64,000 bases of DNA from Colwellia sp. Arc7-635 (GCF_003971255.1 NZ_CP034660.1:310001-374000); one strand, 5' to 3'. Shown: positions 32,285 through 42,574, counted from the stretch's first letter. Notes: generated by a model not told the origin, from the sequence alone. Program-made: numbers and translations.

Positions 32285-33274
32285 ATGAAACTATTCACAA
32301 TTGCATTGACCTTATTGCTCACATTCACATCAAGCACAATGTCCGCTCAGTCATATGACACAGAGGTCATCAATGCCGAGCTTTATAGCGGCACTATAAA
32401 ACGAACAGGCAAGCTTGATTATAAGCGGACACTGAATCTTTCGTTTAAAAGTAGCGGTTATTTAGCGTCGCTCAATATCGATGAGGGAGAATTATTTAAA
32501 GAGGGTGACTTATTAGCTGCGTTGGATACTACTGAGTTAGTAGAAGACAAAAGTTCTCGATATGCACAGCTGACTCAAGCTAAACGTGAAGTGAAACGTA
32601 TCAGCCGTTTAATGAGCGAAAAAATGGCATCTGAACGAGATATGGATGTTGCGCTTTTAGACGTAGCAACGAAACGTGCAGCGTATCAAGTATCATTCTA
32701 TAATCTTGAAAAAGCACAAATTTTAGCCCCTTTTGAAGGAGTGGTGTTAACACGCAGTACTGAGCTTGGAGAAATGCAAAGCCCAGGTCAGCAAGTGCTT
32801 AAAATAGCAAAACTTGAGTGGATAGTGAAAGTAGACCTAACAGGTCAAGAGGTTAGTCAGGTTAAATTAAATCAACAAGTAAGTGTTTCGTTAAGTCATA
32901 TGACTCTTGTTAAAGGTGTTATTAGTAAGATACCTGCTACGGCTAACGCCACAAGTAATTTATTTACCATCGAAGTATTGTTACCCAATATCAAAACAGC
33001 GCGGGGCATGATTGCTGGACAGCTTGCTAATGTGAATATCAACTTTGAAAGTGAAGCATTTGTTTATCGTTTACCGATTGCTGCGCTGGTTGCTGTTGAT
33101 GATGAAGGGAAAGCTATTGTTGTAGCTAAGTCACAAGGTACGGATTTTAAACAACACAGTTTTGATGTTTTTCAGTTGGACAATGACTATGTTTATTTGA
33201 TGGCTAAGCGTAATGACAGCCCGTTACAAATAATCACTAGAGGTTGGCAAAATTATTCGATGGGTGGGAATTAG
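32285..33274 (+). CDS. RND efflux periplasmic adaptor subunit (membrane fusion protein)
   Basis: A 329-residue HlyD/AcrA-type adaptor that links an inner-membrane RND pump to an outer-membrane channel. The start is taken at ATG 32285; the Shine-Dalgarno sequence is weak, and TTG at 32279 is an alternative. Residues 1-22 form a signal peptide (MKLFTIALTLLLTFTSSTMSA) without an obvious lipobox. The lipoyl half-motifs flank a short alpha-helical hairpin (FKSSGYLASLNIDEGELFKEGDLLA and AQILAPFEGVVLTRSTELGEMQSPGQ). The pump gene follows 5 bases downstream. No outer-membrane channel gene is adjacent. Confidence 0.88.
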   Translation: MKLFTIALTLLLTFTSSTMSAQSYDTEVINAELYSGTIKRTGKLDYKRTLNLSFKSSGYLASLNIDEGELFKEGDLLAALDTTELVEDKSSRYAQLTQAKREVKRISRLMSEKMASERDMDVALLDVATKRAAYQVSFYNLEKAQILAPFEGVVLTRSTELGEMQSPGQQVLKIAKLEWIVKVDLTGQEVSQVKLNQQVSVSLSHMTLVKGVISKIPATANATSNLFTIEVLLPNIKTARGMIAGQLANVNINFESEAFVYRLPIAALVAVDDEGKAIVVAKSQGTDFKQHSFDVFQLDNDYVYLMAKRNDSPLQIITRGWQNYSMGGN

Positions 33275-33279
33275 TCACT

Positions 33280-36200
33280 ATGCAACTTCCTCGCATTGCA
33301 ATAAAAAACGCCCAGTTTACTTTCACCATTGTCGTACTTATGGTTCTCGTTGGTATTGTCTCCTACTTTCACATGCCGCGTTCAGAAGATCCTCAATTTG
33401 ATATTCCGATTACTTTATTGGAGATAATTTATCCAGGTGCATCGCCTACTGATATAGAAACATTAGTTGTCGATCCACTCGAGGAAGAATTTGCCGATAT
33501 TGAAGGTATTAAAAAGGTCGAGTCGCAAATTAAAAATGGCGGTGCCCGTATCGAAGTAACGTTTTTATACGGTAGTGACCCTAATGCAGCCTATAACGAA
33601 GTTAAACAAGCTGTATCGACTGTTAAACCTACCTTGCCTGAAGGTGTGCAAGATGTCTTAGTGCTTAAAGCAACGCCCACCAGTGTCGCTATTATTCAAT
33701 TGGCACTTTGGAGTGAATCGACAGACTACAAAAATATGGAGTTTCACGCAAAACAACTGGAAAAGCGTTTAGAGGCTATTGAGGCGGTAAAAAAAGCGGA
33801 TATTTGGGGTTACCCAACACAAGTAGTCGCGGTAGATTTAAACCTAACGATGTTGAAGCACTATGGTATTAGTGTCACAGCAATTAATAGTTTACTTCAA
33901 CAACGGGCTATTAACATTACTCCAGGTTTTGTTGATGCTAATACGCGTCGCTTTAATGTTAAAACCAGTGGAAATTTCCAACATCTAGAAGAGCTCAATA
34001 ACACCGTCGTATTTTCCAATGACAATGCGGTCATACGTTTGAAAGATGTGGCTAATGTTGAATTTTCTAATCGTGAGCCTAGCTATTTAGCTTATTATGA
34101 TGGCCAGCCGGTTATATTTCTGACGGTAGAGCAAAGATCAAATACCAATATATTTGCATTAACAGAAGCTATTGATAATGAAATATTAGCGTTTAAAGAA
34201 ACCTTACCCGATAGCATGAAAATAGCGACCTTATTCAAACAATCCGACGGTGTTGAAAATCGTGTTAATGGCTTTTTCGATAATTTATGGCAAGGTTTAG
34301 TGCTTGTTGGATTAATGTCGTTAATCTTTTTGGGTATTCGCGAAGCAGTTGTCGTTATCATTGCTATCCCATTGTCATTTTTAATTGCTATTGGTTGGTT
34401 AGATTTTGCTGGTTTCGGCTTACAACAAATGTCTATCGTTGGGCTTATTATTGCCTTAGGCCTATTGGTTGATAATGCCATTGTTGTTACTGAGAGTATT
34501 CATCGAGAAAAGAAAAACGCAACATCTTTGGCTGATGCCGCGGCATTAGGTACCAGTAAGGTAGGCTGGGCTATTACGAGTGGCACAGTAACCACTATGT
34601 TAGCTTTTTTACCTATGTTGATGCTTGCAAGTGACACCGGCGATTTTGTCCGCTCAATGCCTGTTACTGTTGTGTTAGTGTTGTTGGCGTCACTGTTGAT
34701 CGCATTAACACTTACGCCATTACTGGCGAGCAAGTTTTTACAACGCAAACCTAGTAAAGTTAAAACGCTACAACATTATGCAAACATATTTGCCGAACGT
34801 TATTACGTAGGTTGGTTGAATCGTTTAATGAACGCTAAGTTCGTGATGTTAATTGTTGCCTTTATCGCTTTGATTGGTATGGGTTCTCTATTTGGCCAGG
34901 TGGGTGTTAGCTTATTTCCCAAAGCCGAGAAATCAATGCTATTAATTGATGTAGAAACGCCTGCTAACTCTTCATTGGATTATACTAATGAAATCATGCA
35001 TTCGATGACCGACTTTATTGAAACTCAATCTTATGTTGATAAAATTGCCCTTAACGTTGGTAATTCTAACCCTCGTATTTATTACAATGAAATCCCTAAA
35101 CGTGGTGTCGCAAGCTATGGGCAAGTACTCGTGGTGTTAAAAGCTTATGACGAAAACGAAGTTAACAACTTAGTTAAGAATTTACGGGCTGAATTTTCAC
35201 AATGGCATCAAGCCAAAATTACTGTGAAAGAATTTACTCAAGGCCCAGTGACTGACCAGCCAGTTACCGTTCGCTTGATTAGCGAATCACTGTCAGATCT
35301 TGAGCGTGTAGCGGCCGATTTAGAAGCTAAAATGATATCTTTACCAGGAGCGATTAACCTAGATAATCCTATAGGTATCGCGAATACTGAGTTAGCACTT
35401 GATATTGATTATGACAAAGCCGCGCTCTCTGGAATTAATATAAACCAATTAGACAATACTATTCAAACAGCACTATCGGGTACTTTTATTGGTCAATTTA
35501 ATGATAGTAATGGCGAGAATTATCCTATTCTTGTTCGTCGACCTAAAAGTAGTTTGGACGGGCTTTCTGATATAACCATTGTTAATAATCAAGGTGACAG
35601 TATTCCTTTAGGGCAATTTGTAGAGACAAAACTACAAAAAGGTCGAACAGACTTCTTTCATTATCAAAAATTACGTATGGCTAGAGTATCCGCCGATGCT
35701 GCGCAAGGTTACTCGGTGCAAGAAGTTACGAGTGAGGTCGTTAATTATCTTGATAACTACCAATTACCTGCAGGCATGTATTATTTGTTGGGCGGAGAAG
35801 AAGAGTCTCGACAAGAGTCTTTTGCTGGTTTGTCACAAATTATGTTGATAACAGCTATTGGTATTTTCGCCATTTTAGTACTGCAGTTTAAATCGTTCTT
35901 ACAACCATTGATAATATTCACCTCGATCCCTTTTGCTATGACAGGGGCGGTACTTGGCTTGTATTTAACTAATCTGTCGTTTTCTATGATGGCGTTTATT
36001 GGTTTAATTAGTCTTTTTGGTATTGTCGTTAACAATGCCATTATTTTGATCGACACCACGAATAGAAATTTACTAACGTGTATAGATAAAAAACAGGCTA
36101 TTTTATCCGCCAGTTCGACACGTTTTACGCCAATACTATTAACCACAATTACTACTATTGGTGGCTTACTGCCATTAACACTTTTCGGAGGTAGCCTTTG

Positions 36201-36324
36201 GCAGCCTTTAGGTGTGGTGATCATCTCTGGTTTATGTGTTTCAGCTATTGCCAGTTTTATTATTGTGCCAATCCTCACAGAACTCTTTACGCAAAAAGAG
36301 CCTACAAAAAATATAAAAGCATAA
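33280..36324 (+). CDS. RND efflux transporter permease
   Basis: A 1014-residue AcrB-type RND pump with two repeats of six transmembrane helices and large periplasmic loops. ATG at 33280 gives MQLPRIAIKNAQFTFTIVVLMVLVG; a TTG at 33244 inside the adaptor gene is unlikely. The porter-domain sequences (IYPGASPTDIETLVVDPLEEEF) are typical. In TM4 the proton-relay motif reads LLVDNAIVVTE (about residue 400), so only one of the two aspartates of AcrB is kept. In TM10 the segment is GIVVNNAIILID (about residue 915), without the AcrB lysine. The substrate is unknown. prsK begins 3 bases after its stop. Confidence 0.9.
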   Translation: MQLPRIAIKNAQFTFTIVVLMVLVGIVSYFHMPRSEDPQFDIPITLLEIIYPGASPTDIETLVVDPLEEEFADIEGIKKVESQIKNGGARIEVTFLYGSDPNAAYNEVKQAVSTVKPTLPEGVQDVLVLKATPTSVAIIQLALWSESTDYKNMEFHAKQLEKRLEAIEAVKKADIWGYPTQVVAVDLNLTMLKHYGISVTAINSLLQQRAINITPGFVDANTRRFNVKTSGNFQHLEELNNTVVFSNDNAVIRLKDVANVEFSNREPSYLAYYDGQPVIFLTVEQRSNTNIFALTEAIDNEILAFKETLPDSMKIATLFKQSDGVENRVNGFFDNLWQGLVLVGLMSLIFLGIREAVVVIIAIPLSFLIAIGWLDFAGFGLQQMSIVGLIIALGLLVDNAIVVTESIHREKKNATSLADAAALGTSKVGWAITSGTVTTMLAFLPMLMLASDTGDFVRSMPVTVVLVLLASLLIALTLTPLLASKFLQRKPSKVKTLQHYANIFAERYYVGWLNRLMNAKFVMLIVAFIALIGMGSLFGQVGVSLFPKAEKSMLLIDVETPANSSLDYTNEIMHSMTDFIETQSYVDKIALNVGNSNPRIYYNEIPKRGVASYGQVLVVLKAYDENEVNNLVKNLRAEFSQWHQAKITVKEFTQGPVTDQPVTVRLISESLSDLERVAADLEAKMISLPGAINLDNPIGIANTELALDIDYDKAALSGININQLDNTIQTALSGTFIGQFNDSNGENYPILVRRPKSSLDGLSDITIVNNQGDSIPLGQFVETKLQKGRTDFFHYQKLRMARVSADAAQGYSVQEVTSEVVNYLDNYQLPAGMYYLLGGEEESRQESFAGLSQIMLITAIGIFAILVLQFKSFLQPLIIFTSIPFAMTGAVLGLYLTNLSFSMMAFIGLISLFGIVVNNAIILIDTTNRNLLTCIDKKQAILSASSTRFTPILLTTITTIGGLLPLTLFGGSLWQPLGVVIISGLCVSAIASFIIVPILTELFTQKEPTKNIKA

Positions 36325-36327
36325 CGC

Positions 36328-38385
36328 ATGGACTTTATCGGACTCATTGGATTTTCTCTAGCTGGTGCAGCGTACGCATTATTCTCTCTGCTCATTATTG
36401 CTGCTCGCAATAGTAGTTTATTGGCGCGATGGGTCTTATTTTGTACACTAATTACGCTAGGTAATAATGTTGTAGCTGCACTACAGATTAAGCTTGGTTT
36501 TAGTTTGCAATGGGCGATGTTGGCTGATGCGGTTAAAATTGCTTGTTGGTCTTTATTAATAATATTGTTTAATACCGAACACCGTAATCTCAAAGCGCTT
36601 GTGAATAATTTTTATGTTCGACAGTACCTTGGTATTTGGTCGCTACTCATGTCTGTTTGTTGGTTGGTAAGTTATTGGCTTGATTACGACTATCAATATA
36701 TCTATCTATTATTTATCGTACTTAACTTATGGATACTGGTTCTGCTTGAGCAGCTGTATCGTAATGCAAACTTACAAGTTCGTTGGGCTATTTGGCCATT
36801 GGTCATTGCGCTAGCCAGTGTTGCTATTTTCGATTTTGTTATTTATGCCCAAGCAACCATGGTTGATGGAATTGATTTTGACTTTTGGTTTAGTCGTGGG
36901 TATTTATCTCTGTTTGTCTTGCCATTATTATTGATCAGCACGCGAAGAGTTAAAAATGGCGAAGTTCGTATTTTCGTTTCTCGAAATGTTGTTTTTTACA
37001 GTTCAATGTTAATGATAGCAGGTGCTTACTTACTATTGATGGCACTTGCTGGTTACGTCATTAATTATATGGGTGGTGAGTGGGGGAGCTTAGTTAGCGT
37101 AGGTTTCTTAATGCTCAGTACTATTGTGCTTGTCGCATTATTGATCACCGAATCTTTACGACGTCGTGTTAAAGTTTTTATAGCGAAAAATTTCTTTGCG
37201 AATAAATATGAGTATCGTGATGAATGGTTAAATCTTATAGAAAAAATTGAAACCTCAAGTGGTGAAAGTCATTATCAAATGGCAACTCAAATTATGATGT
37301 CCAAAGTTAATGCAATGCGTGGGGCAATCATTAAGCGAGTTTCAAACCAGCATTACCAACTGCAGTATAGTCAGGGACTCGATATAAACGAGACTATTGA
37401 AGAGCACTTGCTTGATGTTGGTCTGTTTTGTCAGCAGCAGGGCTGGATTGTCGATGTTAATGAATATAAAGACTCACCCATGATATATCCTAACCTGACG
37501 TTAGATGTCGGCTTATGCGAAACACAAAATATCCAAATAATAGTGCCTATTTTTATTGGTAAAGCATTCTATGGCTTATTTGTACTCGCGGATGAAAGTA
37601 AAATTAAGCAGCTTAACTGGGAGGACAGAGACTTACTCTTCGCAGTATCTAAACAATTAGGCAATTTTATTTCTTTATATGAGGCAACCGATAAACTGAG
37701 TGAGTCAAAACAGTTTGATGCCTTTAATCGTATGTCAGCGTTTTTAGTTCATGATTTAAAAAATGTGCAGGCGCAATTAGCGTTGATCACCACAAATGCG
37801 GAAAAGCATCGTGACAACCCAGAATTTGTTGACGACGTGTTTGAGACAGTAGAGTCAGCAACAGAACGTCTTGAGAAAGTTTTATCTCAATTAAGAAAGA
37901 AACAAGTAGAGCAGTCTTCACATAGCCAAGTTTGTTTAGCGGCAATTATTACAAAAGTTGTCGAGCAGTGTAATGTACGATTACCTCAGGTTGAATTTGA
38001 TCAACAAGGAAGCTGCAGTACTTTTATCGATAGTGAGTCTTTTCAGTCAGTTGTTCATCATTTGATACAAAATGCACAAGAAGCCACCGAGAATAATGGT
38101 TGGGTAAAAGTATCTATCGCTGAAAAGAAGCGTACCATTAGAATCACTATTGAAGATAATGGTAGCGGTATGAGTGAAGAATTCATTAATACGCGACTAT
38201 TTAGACCTTTCGATACCACAAAAGGCAATGCGGGTATGGGGATAGGGGTCTTTGAGGCGAAACAATTTTTTGAAAGTATGGCTGGTATCATTAAAGTAGA
38301 AAGTACGCCTAAGCAAGGCACTACTTTTACAATCGATTTGCCATTGAGAACAACTGACGCAATAAATATTCAAGATTTACCATAA
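36328..38385 (+). CDS. prsK: PEP-CTERM system histidine kinase PrsK
   Basis: A 685-residue membrane sensor kinase. The N-terminal ~280 residues are hydrophobic with many transmembrane helices, followed by a GAF-like region (about 310-450). The kinase core has the phospho-accepting histidine at H475 (AFLVHDLKN), an N-box (HHLIQNAQEA) and G-boxes (DNGSGM, GMGIGVFEAKQF). The architecture and motifs match PrsK, the kinase of XrtA/PEP-CTERM exosortase systems. It starts 3 bases after the RND pump gene and is followed by prsR after 13 bases. Confidence 0.9.
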   Translation: MDFIGLIGFSLAGAAYALFSLLIIAARNSSLLARWVLFCTLITLGNNVVAALQIKLGFSLQWAMLADAVKIACWSLLIILFNTEHRNLKALVNNFYVRQYLGIWSLLMSVCWLVSYWLDYDYQYIYLLFIVLNLWILVLLEQLYRNANLQVRWAIWPLVIALASVAIFDFVIYAQATMVDGIDFDFWFSRGYLSLFVLPLLLISTRRVKNGEVRIFVSRNVVFYSSMLMIAGAYLLLMALAGYVINYMGGEWGSLVSVGFLMLSTIVLVALLITESLRRRVKVFIAKNFFANKYEYRDEWLNLIEKIETSSGESHYQMATQIMMSKVNAMRGAIIKRVSNQHYQLQYSQGLDINETIEEHLLDVGLFCQQQGWIVDVNEYKDSPMIYPNLTLDVGLCETQNIQIIVPIFIGKAFYGLFVLADESKIKQLNWEDRDLLFAVSKQLGNFISLYEATDKLSESKQFDAFNRMSAFLVHDLKNVQAQLALITTNAEKHRDNPEFVDDVFETVESATERLEKVLSQLRKKQVEQSSHSQVCLAAIITKVVEQCNVRLPQVEFDQQGSCSTFIDSESFQSVVHHLIQNAQEATENNGWVKVSIAEKKRTIRITIEDNGSGMSEEFINTRLFRPFDTTKGNAGMGIGVFEAKQFFESMAGIIKVESTPKQGTTFTIDLPLRTTDAINIQDLP

Positions 38386-38398
38386 GGATTTCATTAGA

Positions 38399-39751
38399 AT
38401 GGAAAAGTTGTTAATCGTAGATGACGATAAAGGTATCCAAAAACAATTAAAATGGAGCCTATCTGACTACGACGTTGTATTAGCAGGGGATCGAGATAGT
38501 GCTGTTGCTGCTGTGCGACGCCATGAACCAAAAGTTATGACCTTAGATTTAGGTCTACCACCAGATGAAGCTAATGCCTCTGAAGGGCTGGCGGCACTGC
38601 AAGAAATTTTGACTATTGCTCCACATACTAAAATTATTGTCATCACCGGCAATGACGATCGCACTAACGCGCTAGCAGCAATTTCAGCTGGCGCTTACGA
38701 CTTCTACCAAAAACCAATTGAAACTGAGGTGATAAATGTCATCGTATCGAGAGCATTTAGTGTTGCTGCGATAGAAGAAGAAAACCGGAAAATGCGTGCG
38801 GTTGCAGGCAGTGACATCGGTATTATTGGTAACAGCGAAAGCATCGACCGCTTGCGTATGATGGTTAAGCGTATCGCACCAACAGCAATAACCGCTTTGT
38901 TGCTTGGAGAAAGCGGCACGGGTAAAGAAGTAACCGCTAATGCTGTGCATTTAGCGAGTGACCGTAAAGATAAGCCCTTTGTTGCTATCAACTGTGCTTC
39001 TATTCCTGAAACACTGTTAGAAAGTGAATTATTTGGCTTTGAAAAGGGGGCTTTTACCGGTGCGCATCGTACAACTAAAGGTAAAATAGAATGTGCAGAA
39101 GGCGGTACACTGTTTCTTGATGAAATTGGTGATATGCCTTACAGCTTACAAGCTAAATTACTGCGTTTTTTACAAGAAAAGTGTATCGAGCGTCTTGGTG
39201 GCCGACAAGAAATTGCCGTTGATGTCAGAGTAGTTTGTGCGACAAATCAGAATCTTGAGCAAATGGTTGCCGACAAAACATTCCGCGAAGACTTATTTTA
39301 TCGTGTTAGTGAAATTACGCTAAACATTCCACCGCTAAGAGATCGCGATGAAGACGTCATAATACTCGCTCAGTACTTTCTTCAGCATTATGCGAGTGAG
39401 TACAAGCGAAACGTCAAAAGCTTCTCTGATGATGCATTAAGCGCCATTAAAGGACATCGTTGGCCTGGTAATATTCGTGAATTGCAGAATAAAGTCAAAA
39501 GTTCAGTGATCATGACAACAGGCACGCAAGTTACGGCTATAGATTTGGGCTTCTTCGATCATCAAGACAAGAGCTTTGAACTATCACTTAATTTGAGAGT
39601 GGTACGAGAGCAGGCTGAATCAATTGCTATTCAAAAGGCCTATGCGCTAGCTGAAGGTAACATGTCTAAAACGTCAGAATTACTTGGCGTGACTCGACCA
39701 ACCCTTTATTCATTAATTGAAAAATATGAATTAGCTATTAATGGCCAATAA
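38399..39751 (+). CDS. prsR: PEP-CTERM-box response regulator PrsR
   Basis: A 450-residue NtrC-family regulator. The receiver domain (1-120) has acidic residues DDD at 8-10 and the likely phosphorylation site D50 (MTLDLGLP). The sigma-54 interaction AAA+ domain has Walker A GESGTGKE near 170-177 and the GAFTGA loop near 217-222. A Fis-type helix-turn-helix ends the protein (NMSKTSELLGVTRPTLYSLIEKY). It is the partner of PrsK and is expected to activate sigma-54 promoters of EPS and PEP-CTERM genes. No clear sigma-54 site was found in the adjacent EPS promoter region. Confidence 0.92.
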   Translation: MEKLLIVDDDKGIQKQLKWSLSDYDVVLAGDRDSAVAAVRRHEPKVMTLDLGLPPDEANASEGLAALQEILTIAPHTKIIVITGNDDRTNALAAISAGAYDFYQKPIETEVINVIVSRAFSVAAIEEENRKMRAVAGSDIGIIGNSESIDRLRMMVKRIAPTAITALLLGESGTGKEVTANAVHLASDRKDKPFVAINCASIPETLLESELFGFEKGAFTGAHRTTKGKIECAEGGTLFLDEIGDMPYSLQAKLLRFLQEKCIERLGGRQEIAVDVRVVCATNQNLEQMVADKTFREDLFYRVSEITLNIPPLRDRDEDVIILAQYFLQHYASEYKRNVKSFSDDALSAIKGHRWPGNIRELQNKVKSSVIMTTGTQVTAIDLGFFDHQDKSFELSLNLRVVREQAESIAIQKAYALAEGNMSKTSELLGVTRPTLYSLIEKYELAINGQ

Positions 39752-39869
39752 TGAGTAATCATTAATTACTGATGTTGATAAGTGAAGTCGATAGCGAATA
39801 TTAACATTGATGATGAAATAGCGCCTTTAATAGCAGCTTCTAAGTAACTAATTAAGAGTAAACAGTAAC

Positions 39870-39897
39870 AAAAAACCGCCTGATGGCGGTTTTTTTT
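39870..39897 (+). terminator. bidirectional terminator between prsR and the EPS export genes
   Basis: A-run, ACCGCC, loop TGAT, GGCGGT and eight Ts. The A- and T-runs on either side let it serve both prsR and the convergent ATPase gene. Confidence 0.92.
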
Positions 39898-39936
39898 GAA
39901 GTATTGATTTGAAGTATTGAAGTGTACTCTAATTAT

Positions 39937-40971
39937 TTATTCTTCACCCGGCTCTGAGGTTTCCGCATAGAGACGACTTTTTTGCTTAAGCATTTTATCG
40001 ACGTAACGAGCCATTTTTATTTTCTGTTTAATATTACCTTCTAAAATTTCTTCTACTTCACGCAATATTTCTTTAATACTTTCAACTTTCTGTGAAGAAT
40101 TAACCACAACTTGTTGAGTGGGTTCGTTGCTGGCGAGTTCTGTGGTATTTAGCGAGCCTGTAAGCTCAACTTCCATCTCTTGCGCTACTTCATTAATTGC
40201 ATCAGCGTTGATGCTGTCTAGCTCTTCTAAAAAGCCAAATAGTAATAATCTATCAACAAAGATATTTATTTTTCGTGGTACGCCTAAGGTTTTCTCATGA
40301 ATAAGATCAAAGGCAGCATCAGAAAACAAAATCTCTTTATTACAACCGGCTTGGTGTAATCGATGATTAATGTATTCTTTTACTTCTTCTTTTGATAATG
40401 GCTTTAAATGAGCTGAAGCGATAATACGTTGACGAAATTGTTCCATATTCGGTGCTTGAATAATGGCTTTTAACTCTTCTTGGCCAAGAAGAAAACTTTG
40501 AATTAGTGGTTTGTTATCTAGCTGAAAATTAGACAACATTCGTAATTCTTCAACACTTTCACTCGGTAAGTTCTGTGCTTCATCAACAATTAATAATGCG
40601 CGTTTACCTTGTTGGTGCAATTGAATAAGAAACTTTTCAATACCTTGTAATAAATCGGCTTTGCTATTCCCTGTAACCGTAATATTAAACTCAGATGCAA
40701 CAACTTCAAGTAGTTCCTGAGGATTCAATTTTGTGGTAACAAGTTGCGCAGCAACGATGCTCGCATCACCTAAGTTATTCAGTAAATTACGCGCTATAGT
40801 GGTTTTTCCTGTTCCTATCGGACCAGTTACAACAATAAAGCCTTCGCCTTGATCTAAGCCGTATTGGAGGTACGACAAAGCTCTTTGATGATGACTAGAG
40901 GCAAAGAAGAACCTTGGATCTGGGCTGAGTTGAAATGGTCTTTCTTTAAAACCATAGTAATTTTCATACAT
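39937..40971 (-). CDS. XrtA-associated ATPase (GspA/ExeA-like)
   Basis: A 344-residue AAA ATPase of the kind placed in XrtA/PEP-CTERM loci (putative secretion ATPase). The start is ATG at 40971 (MYENYYGFKERPFQLSPDPRFFF), the typical N-terminus of this family; an upstream ATG at 41019 lies within the previous gene. Walker A is GPIGTGKT at residues 50-57, and Walker B ALLIVDEAQN near 120-129. The C-terminal ~70 residues are charged and probably coiled coil. It is the last gene of the minus-strand EPS export operon, 4 bases after its neighbour. Its exact role in EPS secretion is not established. Confidence 0.88.
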   Translation of the reverse strand: MYENYYGFKERPFQLSPDPRFFFASSHHQRALSYLQYGLDQGEGFIVVTGPIGTGKTTIARNLLNNLGDASIVAAQLVTTKLNPQELLEVVASEFNITVTGNSKADLLQGIEKFLIQLHQQGKRALLIVDEAQNLPSESVEELRMLSNFQLDNKPLIQSFLLGQEELKAIIQAPNMEQFRQRIIASAHLKPLSKEEVKEYINHRLHQAGCNKEILFSDAAFDLIHEKTLGVPRKINIFVDRLLLFGFLEELDSINADAINEVAQEMEVELTGSLNTTELASNEPTQQVVVNSSQKVESIKEILREVEEILEGNIKQKIKMARYVDKMLKQKSRLYAETSEPGEE

Positions 40972-40975
40972 ACTG

Positions 40976-42574
40976 CTAAAAGCCTTTGGTAATTTTGGCG
41001 CTAATGCGGCCTTCTTCATAATTTAATGCTGAATTAGCAGAGCTGCGATTCAAATAACTTATGGCTAAATCAAACGACAAAGCACTATTCAGTGATTTTT
41101 GATAACTAAGCAAGTAACGTCTGTAGCGATCAATTCGTTCAAACTCAGTATCGAGTTGCAAGTTAGTTTCAGTATAAGATAACACTAAACTAAGCGTTGA
41201 GCGGCCACTAATATCGCGTGTAATATTCAAACTTGCATCGCTAGTCTCATCTTCAATACGAGTTTCTAGATTGTCACGCTGTTGTCTATTGGCGTTAAAA
41301 GTAATATTGGTACGAGGTAGCGCTAGAATTGAAGTCCAGGCTAAAGTTTTATTAAGTGAAAAAACGTTATCTTCAGCTAAAGAAAAGTTTTGAATTGGAA
41401 ATATTTGAAAGCCTTGATCATCCGGATTATTTGGATCATCAGGAAAAACGGTAGCCCCATCGCCAATAAGACACTGCCCAAGTTGCGTTATATTATCGGG
41501 ACAAAAGTAAAAGCCAATAATATTACTAACAAAATTATTACGGGTAAATGTTTGAATATCTTCAACATAGCTAATGGTGTTGGTTAAACGTTTGTTCTGA
41601 TGACTGAAATTAAGCCCGTAACTGTCGCCATAAAAACGCTCAGAAAAACTTGCCTCTAAGCTTGTACGAATTGAAGGCTGCCATTTTACTGAAGCGTTAA
41701 CATATTCTTTTTGTTCATCGCCATCAATATCAAGTTTACTACCGATAGGTTTATTATATGAAGTATCTAGAAATAGTCTTGGAGAAATAAGCCATCGAAC
41801 ACCTAAACCATAAGAGTTTGATTCAATTGAGCGATTAGGATTATTTAAGTCGCCGCTATTATCTTCGTTATAGTAGCGTATAAAAGGATTTAATCTATAG
41901 TCAGTAATCAAGCCTATTTTAACTTCGCTCTCGGCTAATTCACCTTTTTGGTTGTTATTTTTTAGCTCTTGATAGCTGTGTTCCAACTCCCAAAAAACAT
42001 GTCTAGCGCCAGTGCCATTATTGCTATTAAATTCAGCATAAACACCTTCTCTATTGCCAATATCGTCTTCTGTTTTAGTTTGGTTGTAACCTACAGACGA
42101 ATTGATAACGAAAGCACTGTTTTCGACATTATACTCAAAACCACCGTCATAGCTTTCTACACGCACAGTATCAGCAGATACAATGTCAGCTAAAGCATTT
42201 CTACTACCGTTTCTGGATTGGTTTGAAATATCAATACCACCAAAAAGGATTATACCGTTTGGCCACAATTGCAGGCGTAAATCGCTCGAGACTGTATGAT
42301 AGTCATTATCAAGTTCATGATCATGACTATACAAGGCGTAAATACTTTGTGATGAAAAATTAAATATAGCGTGCTGTGCTTTATACGTAGACTCTATATC
42401 TATACCGGTCTGACTCACTAAACTAGACTGTTCGTTGTTAGGCAGTAAACTGACATTATCAGTATAGGTTTCATCAATAACAATGCTCGGATCAAATTGC
42501 CAATCACCGGCAGCGGCAATATTTGAGCAACTTAATATGAGACAAATAGCGCTAAATTTTATCTTATGCGCCAT
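40976..42574 (-). CDS. PEP-CTERM system-associated outer-membrane beta-barrel protein
   Basis: A roughly 532-residue protein with an N-terminal signal peptide (MAHKIKFSAICLILSCSNIAAA) and a body of alternating beta-strand-like segments ending in a terminal phenylalanine (ITKGF). It matches the XrtA-locus outer-membrane protein family. ATG at 42574 is preferred because it gives a normal signal peptide; ATGs at 42580 and 42595 are in frame. It overlaps the end of the kinase gene by 11 bases. It probably forms part of the EPS exit route. Confidence 0.8.
   Translation of the reverse strand: MAHKIKFSAICLILSCSNIAAAGDWQFDPSIVIDETYTDNVSLLPNNEQSSLVSQTGIDIESTYKAQHAIFNFSSQSIYALYSHDHELDNDYHTVSSDLRLQLWPNGIILFGGIDISNQSRNGSRNALADIVSADTVRVESYDGGFEYNVENSAFVINSSVGYNQTKTEDDIGNREGVYAEFNSNNGTGARHVFWELEHSYQELKNNNQKGELAESEVKIGLITDYRLNPFIRYYNEDNSGDLNNPNRSIESNSYGLGVRWLISPRLFLDTSYNKPIGSKLDIDGDEQKEYVNASVKWQPSIRTSLEASFSERFYGDSYGLNFSHQNKRLTNTISYVEDIQTFTRNNFVSNIIGFYFCPDNITQLGQCLIGDGATVFPDDPNNPDDQGFQIFPIQNFSLAEDNVFSLNKTLAWTSILALPRTNITFNANRQQRDNLETRIEDETSDASLNITRDISGRSTLSLVLSYTETNLQLDTEFERIDRYRRYLLSYQKSLNSALSFDLAISYLNRSSANSALNYEEGRISAKITKGF

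Noticed and set aside
35781-36593. 270-codon antisense frame over the RND pump and prsK junction
   Set aside because: It spans two well-supported plus-strand genes, and its composition is typical of a shadow frame.
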